18,122 nt of DNA from Streptosporangiaceae bacterium (lineage in GTDB: Bacteria; Actinomycetota; Actinomycetes; Streptosporangiales; Streptosporangiaceae). Below are positions 15,241-18,122 of this stretch, piece after piece (position 1 is the stretch's first letter; every line of letters begins with the position of its first letter). The notes under the pieces are model-generated. The model had not been told where the DNA came from, ran no database searches, and saw nothing but the letters and a program-made list of their open reading frames with translations. Position numbers and translations under genes: made by a program. The DNA lies in NCBI GenBank assembly GCA_030039095.1, contig JASHQP010000364.1:1-18122 (forward strand). The letters run 5' to 3'.

Positions 15241-16023
15241 CTAAAACAACGTGCCCTCGCGCTCGATCCCGCGCATGGCGTCGTAGTCCAGCACGACGCA
15301 CCGTATTCCCCGGTCCTCGGCTAGTGTCCGAGCTTGCGGCCTGATCGTCTGCGCAGCTAGCACGCCACGAACGGGTCTGAGCAGCGGATCGCGGTTCAGT
15401 AGCTCGAGATAGCGGGTCAACTGCTCTACGGCGTCGATGCCTGCAACTCGCTTGACCTCCACTGCCACATGGGCCCCACCCCCCGAATCGGTACCTCCCA
15501 AAAAAGGAGCATCGGTACCTCCCACGGGAGCATCGGTATCCCCCAAACGAGCGGAGCCGTCGGTCTCGCCGCGGCGCTCGACCTCGATGGCCACGCTGCC
15601 CCCGAGCGCGTCGCGGCACATGAGGTCGACCGGGCCGATCGGCGTGGGGAACTCGCGGCGGACCAGCCGCCAGCCCTCGCCGAGCACGCCGAGCTGTGCG
15701 GCCAGCAGTTCCTGCAGGTGGGACTCGACGCCGTCCTTCCGCAGGCCGGGATCGATCCCCAGGTCGTAGCAGGAATCGCTGATGACCTCTTCGAGATTGA
15801 TGGTCAGCGTCTCGCCCGATTTCCCGGTCACCACCCAGCGGTCATCCTGCTCGGCGAGCCTGCACGGCGGCGACATCCAGTTCAGTGGCTTGTAGCTGCC
15901 GCCGTCGGAGTGCACGAGCACGGAGCCGTCGGCCTTGACGATCAGCAGCCTCGTGGCGAGCGGCAGATGAGCCGAGAGCCTGCCCGCGTAGTCCACGCTG
16001 CACCGGGCGATGACGAGCCGCAC
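15241..16023 (-). CDS. nucS: mismatch-specific endonuclease NucS with duplicated active-site strand
   Basis: NucS (EndoMS) cuts both strands at mismatches and is the core of non-canonical mismatch repair in actinobacteria. The N-terminal domain [16 protein letters not shown]...[10 protein letters not shown] (1-53) and the C-terminal nuclease ([49 protein letters not shown] end) are unmistakable. Length is 260 residues against about 225 usually. The excess sits in the catalytic core. After D133, the expected E-x-K place reads E147-V-E149, so Lys is replaced by Glu. Then follow about 36 extra residues with APxxGGTD repeats and a second strand E189-V-K191 that leads into the normal VEQLTRY. The start GTG (16021-16023) matches the conserved 'RLVIA' end; no Shine-Dalgarno, possibly leaderless. 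It is divergent from the zinc-protein gene (37 bp apart). Confidence 0.93.
   Translation of the reverse strand: MRLVIARCSVDYAGRLSAHLPLATRLLIVKADGSVLVHSDGGSYKPLNWMSPPCRLAEQDDRWVVTGKSGETLTINLEEVISDSCYDLGIDPGLRKDGVESHLQELLAAQLGVLGEGWRLVRREFPTPIGPVDLMCRDALGGSVAIEVERRGETDGSARLGDTDAPVGGTDAPFLGGTDSGGGAHVAVEVKRVAGIDAVEQLTRYLELLNRDPLLRPVRGVLAAQTIRPQARTLAEDRGIRCVVLDYDAMRGIEREGTLF
15487..15552. repeat. three-unit tandem repeat inside nucS with A6 run
   Basis: Three units start with ATCGGTA: 15487-15510 (24 nt), 15511-15531 (21 nt) and 15532-15552 (21 nt). The first two share ATCGGTACCTCCCA and GAGC exactly; the third is diverged. On the coding (minus) strand they encode APxxGGTD-type units. Unit 1 holds a run of six A (15500-15505), unusual in this GC-rich sequence. 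All units are multiples of three, so copy-number change keeps the frame, but slippage in the A6 run would break it. Confidence 0.85.
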
Positions 16024-16031
16024 GGAAGCCA

Positions 16032-16053
16032 ACTGTAGTGCGTGCCATACGCT
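16032..16053. promoter_or_regulatory. candidate back-to-back -10 boxes of nucS and the zinc-protein gene
   Basis: On the minus strand TACAGT (16032-16037) ends 8 nt before the nucS GTG. On the plus strand TACGCT (16048-16053) ends 7 nt before the GTG at 16061. Both fit TAnnnT, and neither gene has a Shine-Dalgarno, which suggests two leaderless messages from overlapping divergent promoters. No good -35 boxes are seen, so the call is tentative. Confidence 0.35.
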
Positions 16054-16060
16054 GACGGCC

Positions 16061-16411
16061 GTGAGCCCGCGCAAGGCACGTCGTCTTCCCGGCGAGGTAA
16101 GGCGCAAACCGCGCGGGGGAGCCGCACGTCCCGATCCCGCGGCCCGCGCGCAGGAGCCGCCAGCGGCCAGGTTCGGCCCACCGCAGACGCAGTCCTGGCC
16201 GGACGGCGACTGGGTGGTGCGGCAGGTCCCGGGCGCCGCCACCACGAAGACCTACCGGTGCCCGGGCTGCAACCAGGAGATCCTGCCCGGCGTCGCGCAC
16301 GTCGTGGTGTGGCCCGACGAGGCCCCAGGGGCGGAACTAAGGCGGCACTGGCACAATTCGTGCTGGCAGCGGCGGCCGCGCCGCACTGGGACTGGTTCGG
16401 GGAATCGATGA
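16061..16411 (+). CDS. small basic protein with putative zinc site (nucS neighbour)
   Basis: The 116-residue product has a Pro/Arg/Ala-rich disordered N-terminus (1-48) and a compact C-terminal domain: [20 protein letters not shown], then [11 protein letters not shown] with C67 and C70, and HWHNSCW with H96, H98 and C101. The Cys2/His-Cys pattern suggests one zinc ion. Proteins of this kind are conserved beside nucS in streptomycete-like genomes, where they are often labelled 'ATP/GTP-binding protein' without visible P-loop; none is seen here either. The GTG at 16061 was chosen because the family begins there and the upstream frame overlaps nucS. The stop overlaps the next gene as ATGA, so it is coupled to the alpha/beta hydrolase. 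Function unknown. Confidence 0.78.
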   Translation: MSPRKARRLPGEVRRKPRGGAARPDPAARAQEPPAARFGPPQTQSWPDGDWVVRQVPGAATTKTYRCPGCNQEILPGVAHVVVWPDEAPGAELRRHWHNSCWQRRPRRTGTGSGNR

Positions 16412-17121
16412 GTGAGATACGGGCGAGCACGGTCCTCCCGGCCGTCAGGACGCCGGTGACGATACGAACCGCCGACGGGCTGAACCTGGTGGGCGAGCTC
16501 GCCGTGCCCGTCGGGCGGGCTCCCGTCGCGACGCTGATCGCCCTGCATCCGCTGCCGACGGCCGGCGGGATGATGGACAGCCACGTGCTGCGCAAGGCCT
16601 CTTACCGGCTCCCAGCCCAGGCGGACATTGCGGTGCTCCGGTTCAACACCCGCGGGACCACGTCCGAGCAGGGGACCAGCGAGGGGGAGTTCGGGGACGG
16701 CGACGCCGAGCGCGACGACGTGGCCGCCGCGATCTCCTGGAGCGTGGCCGCCGGGCTGCCGCGGCTGTGGCTGCTCGGCTGGTCGTTCGGCACCGAGCTC
16801 GCGCTGAGATTTGGCAATAACCCCGCTGTCGAGGGCGCGATCTTGCTGTCGCCGCCCCTGCGGCGTGCCACCGACGCCGACCTGGACGGCTGGGCTGAGT
16901 CCGGCCGCCCGCTGCTCGCGCTGATCCCCGCCCTCGACGACTACCTGCGGCCCGACGAGGCGCGGGCCAGGTTCGCCAGGGTTCCGCAGGCCGAGGTCGT
17001 CGCCGTGGACAACGCCAAGCACCTGTGGGTGGGCGAGCCGTACGTCCGTGTCGTGCTCAACGAGATCGTGCGCCGGGTCAACCCCCGCGCCTGGCCGCTT
17101 CCCACCGAATGGAAGGACTGA
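16408..17121 (+). CDS. alpha/beta hydrolase
   Basis: The 237-residue product has the alpha/beta hydrolase fold. HPLPTAGGMMDSHVL (47-61) carries the oxyanion-hole region, and VLRFNTRGT (76-84) follows. The nucleophile elbow is GWSFG with S126 in LLGWSFGTELAL. A late acid is probably D177 or D178 (PALDDYL), and the catalytic His is H205 in DNAKHLWVGE. It resembles the cytoplasmic dienelactone-hydrolase/KANL3-like group that cuts small esters; the substrate is unknown. The ATG overlaps the stop of the zinc-protein gene by 4 nt (ATGA), and the downstream SDR gene starts 2 nt after this stop, so all three are one operon. Confidence 0.88.
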   Translation: MSEIRASTVLPAVRTPVTIRTADGLNLVGELAVPVGRAPVATLIALHPLPTAGGMMDSHVLRKASYRLPAQADIAVLRFNTRGTTSEQGTSEGEFGDGDAERDDVAAAISWSVAAGLPRLWLLGWSFGTELALRFGNNPAVEGAILLSPPLRRATDADLDGWAESGRPLLALIPALDDYLRPDEARARFARVPQAEVVAVDNAKHLWVGEPYVRVVLNEIVRRVNPRAWPLPTEWKD

Positions 17122-17123
17122 CC

Positions 17124-17888
17124 TTGAGCCTCTTCGACCTGACCGGAAAGAGCGCGTTCGTCACCGGCGCGTCCCGAGGGATCGGCCAGATCATCGCGAC
17201 CGCGCTGGCCGAGGCCGGCGCGGACGTGGCGCTCGTCGCGCGGAGCGCGGACGGGCTGGCCGACACCGCGGCGGCGGTCGAGGCAGCCGGCCGCAAGGCG
17301 GTAGTGATCCCCGCCGACGTGACCAGCAGGGAAGCTGTCGACGAGGCGGCAGCCACAGCGATCGACCAGCTCGGCGACGTGGACGTGGTCGTGAACAACG
17401 CGGGTGGCTCCAACTTCATGGTCGGCTTCCGCGATTTGCGGCTCGAGGGCTGGGACAAGCTGATCCGGCTGAATCTCGACTCAGCCGTCTACGTGTGCCA
17501 CGCGTTCGCCGGCCACCTGCTCGACCGCGGCCAGGGATCGGTGATCAACGTCGCGTCCGTGGCTGGCCTTGCCGCGTCGCCGCTGCTGACGCCCTACGGC
17601 GCGGCCAAGGCCGCGCTGATCTCGCTGACGAAGTCGCTGGCGGCCGAGTGGGGCCGGGACGGCGTGCGGGTGAACGCGCTCTGCCCGGGCTGGACGGCGA
17701 CCGACCTGAACCGCAACCTGTGGCTCGACCCGGCGGCGGGCCCGGCGACGATAGCAACGGTGCCGATGGGACGGTGGGGCAAGCCGGAGGAGATGGCCGG
17801 TCCCGCGGTGTTCCTGGCCAGCGAGGCGTCGTCGTTCATGACCGGCCAGGTCCTGATCGTCGACGGCGGCCAGACCATCCACCCCTAA
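17124..17888 (+). CDS. short-chain dehydrogenase/reductase (SDR, FabG-like)
   Basis: The product is 254 residues, the classical SDR length. Landmarks are the cofactor motif TGASRGIG (14-21), DVTS (65-68), NNAGG (91-95), catalytic Asn near 117, S145, and Y158-x3-K162 in YGAAK. LCPGWTATDL and the final SSFMTGQVLIVDGG are also typical. These enzymes reduce or oxidise hydroxy/keto groups with NAD(P)(H). The basic R40 after the second strand (VALVARS) favours NADP. I chose the TTG at 17124 because GGAAGGA (17111-17117) lies 6 nt in front; an ATG at 17109 overlapping the hydrolase is the alternative and adds five residues. It is last in the operon behind the alpha/beta hydrolase and is followed by a strong hairpin. 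Confidence 0.92.
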   Translation: MSLFDLTGKSAFVTGASRGIGQIIATALAEAGADVALVARSADGLADTAAAVEAAGRKAVVIPADVTSREAVDEAAATAIDQLGDVDVVVNNAGGSNFMVGFRDLRLEGWDKLIRLNLDSAVYVCHAFAGHLLDRGQGSVINVASVAGLAASPLLTPYGAAKAALISLTKSLAAEWGRDGVRVNALCPGWTATDLNRNLWLDPAAGPATIATVPMGRWGKPEEMAGPAVFLASEASSFMTGQVLIVDGGQTIHP

Positions 17889-17923
17889 CTCTGCCTAACT
17901 GGCGCGCGTCCCGCACGACGCAA

Positions 17924-17958
17924 AACGGCGCGCGCTCCGAAGGGGAGCGCGCGCCGTT
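17924..17958. terminator. bidirectional hairpin terminator
   Basis: AACGGCGCGCGCTCC (17924-17938) pairs perfectly with GGAGCGCGCGCCGTT (17944-17958) around a 5-nt loop. This 15-bp GC-rich stem lies between two converging genes (SDR stop 17888, minus-strand stop 17975). CAAAA on the left and GTT on the right give only short T/A tracts, as is usual in high-GC actinobacteria, so it should stop transcription from both sides. Confidence 0.8.
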
Positions 17959-17974
17959 GCGGTGGCCGGGAGGG

Positions 17975-18122
17975 CTACTCCGTCCACCACTCCTCGTCGT
18001 CCTTGCCTGACTTGGCGTTGGCCGACTGCTTGGCGGCCCCTGCGCTGCCGGCCGCTGGCTGGCTGTCCGGCCGGCCAGGAGCGGCGTGCTGGCCCGCTGG
18101 CGCATCCGGGGCGGCCGGCCGG
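17975..18122 (-). CDS. 3' end of a minus-strand gene, Ala/Pro-rich with acidic tail
   Basis: An open minus-strand frame runs from the right edge to TAG at 17975-17977. The 48 visible residues are Ala/Pro/Gly-rich and low in complexity (PDAPAGQHAAPGRPDS, QPAAGSAGAAKQSANAK) and end in SGKDDEEWWTE. The acidic, Trp-containing last residues after a disordered linker look like a conserved C-terminal tag, and the terminator just beyond supports a real gene end. The family cannot be named from this piece; the main domain lies outside the window. Confidence 0.6.
   Translation of the reverse strand, partial: RPAAPDAPAGQHAAPGRPDSQPAAGSAGAAKQSANAKSGKDDEEWWTE

Noticed and set aside
15223..15246. Direct repeat CCGGCTAAA between the symporter and nucS as terminator or attachment site
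   Set aside because: Two 9-bp copies in a 65-bp gap, no stem and no flanking mobile element; probably chance.
15487..15552. Possible CRISPR or IS-related repeat
   Set aside because: The units are contiguous, of 21-24 bp without spacers, and are read in frame as part of NucS.
14063..15619. 518-residue minus-strand open frame
   Set aside because: It is antisense to the symporter and out of frame with nucS; no motif.

Overview
The window is high-GC DNA with GTG/TTG starts, 4-nt overlaps and probable leaderless starts. It carries a SARP/AfsR-type regulator and the mismatch endonuclease NucS. Together these point to a filamentous actinobacterium (Streptomyces/Streptosporangiales/Frankia-like); I cannot name the species. 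I see no rRNA, tRNA, CRISPR array, insertion sequence or phage gene.

Layout. 1-2067 (+): the 3' part of an AfsR/SARP-like NB-ARC/TPR regulator whose DNA-binding part lies off the left edge. 5993-2081 (-): a compact operon of aldehyde dehydrogenase, a 120-aa internally deleted MFS transporter remnant, a PYROXD2/phytoene-desaturase-like FAD oxidoreductase and a small ASCH-domain protein. 6057-6554 (+): a stand-alone RibD-type deaminase domain, which abuts head-on a SigE-family ECF sigma factor (7205-6555, -). An AT-rich divergent promoter region with repeated CCGAT-type boxes separates the sigma gene from an XRE-type HTH regulator (7372-7800, +). 8863-7827 (-): a translationally coupled pair, a coiled-coil protein followed by a one-pass membrane protein with a Pro/Ser-rich tail.

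9150-15175 (+) is the accessory core. It holds a LuxR-family regulator, both subunits of an N,N-dimethylformamidase-type amidohydrolase (dmfA1, dmfA2), a small DUF3311-like membrane protein and a sodium:solute symporter. It reads as a self-contained sense-import-hydrolyse module for a formamide-type substrate: the LuxR protein would control it, the DUF3311/SSS pair would import substrate, and the two-subunit iron enzyme would release formate and an amine. Two dyads lie in the 363-bp gap in front of dmfA1, and a nested hairpin lies in front of the regulator.

15241-17888 is actinobacterial housekeeping sequence: nucS (-), divergent from a CxxC/HxHxxC zinc-binding-type protein, an alpha/beta hydrolase and an SDR dehydrogenase (+), which form a tightly overlapping operon closed by a perfect 15-bp hairpin. 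The last bases hold the 3' end of a converging minus-strand gene.

The most unusual object is nucS itself. Its catalytic core is interrupted by about 36-40 residues that contain a second, diverged copy of the catalytic E-x-K strand plus a short tandem repeat. At the canonical position the catalytic lysine is replaced by glutamate, while the second copy has E-x-K intact. An active-site duplication and a repeat with a 6-A run inside an anti-mutator gene deserve a close look.
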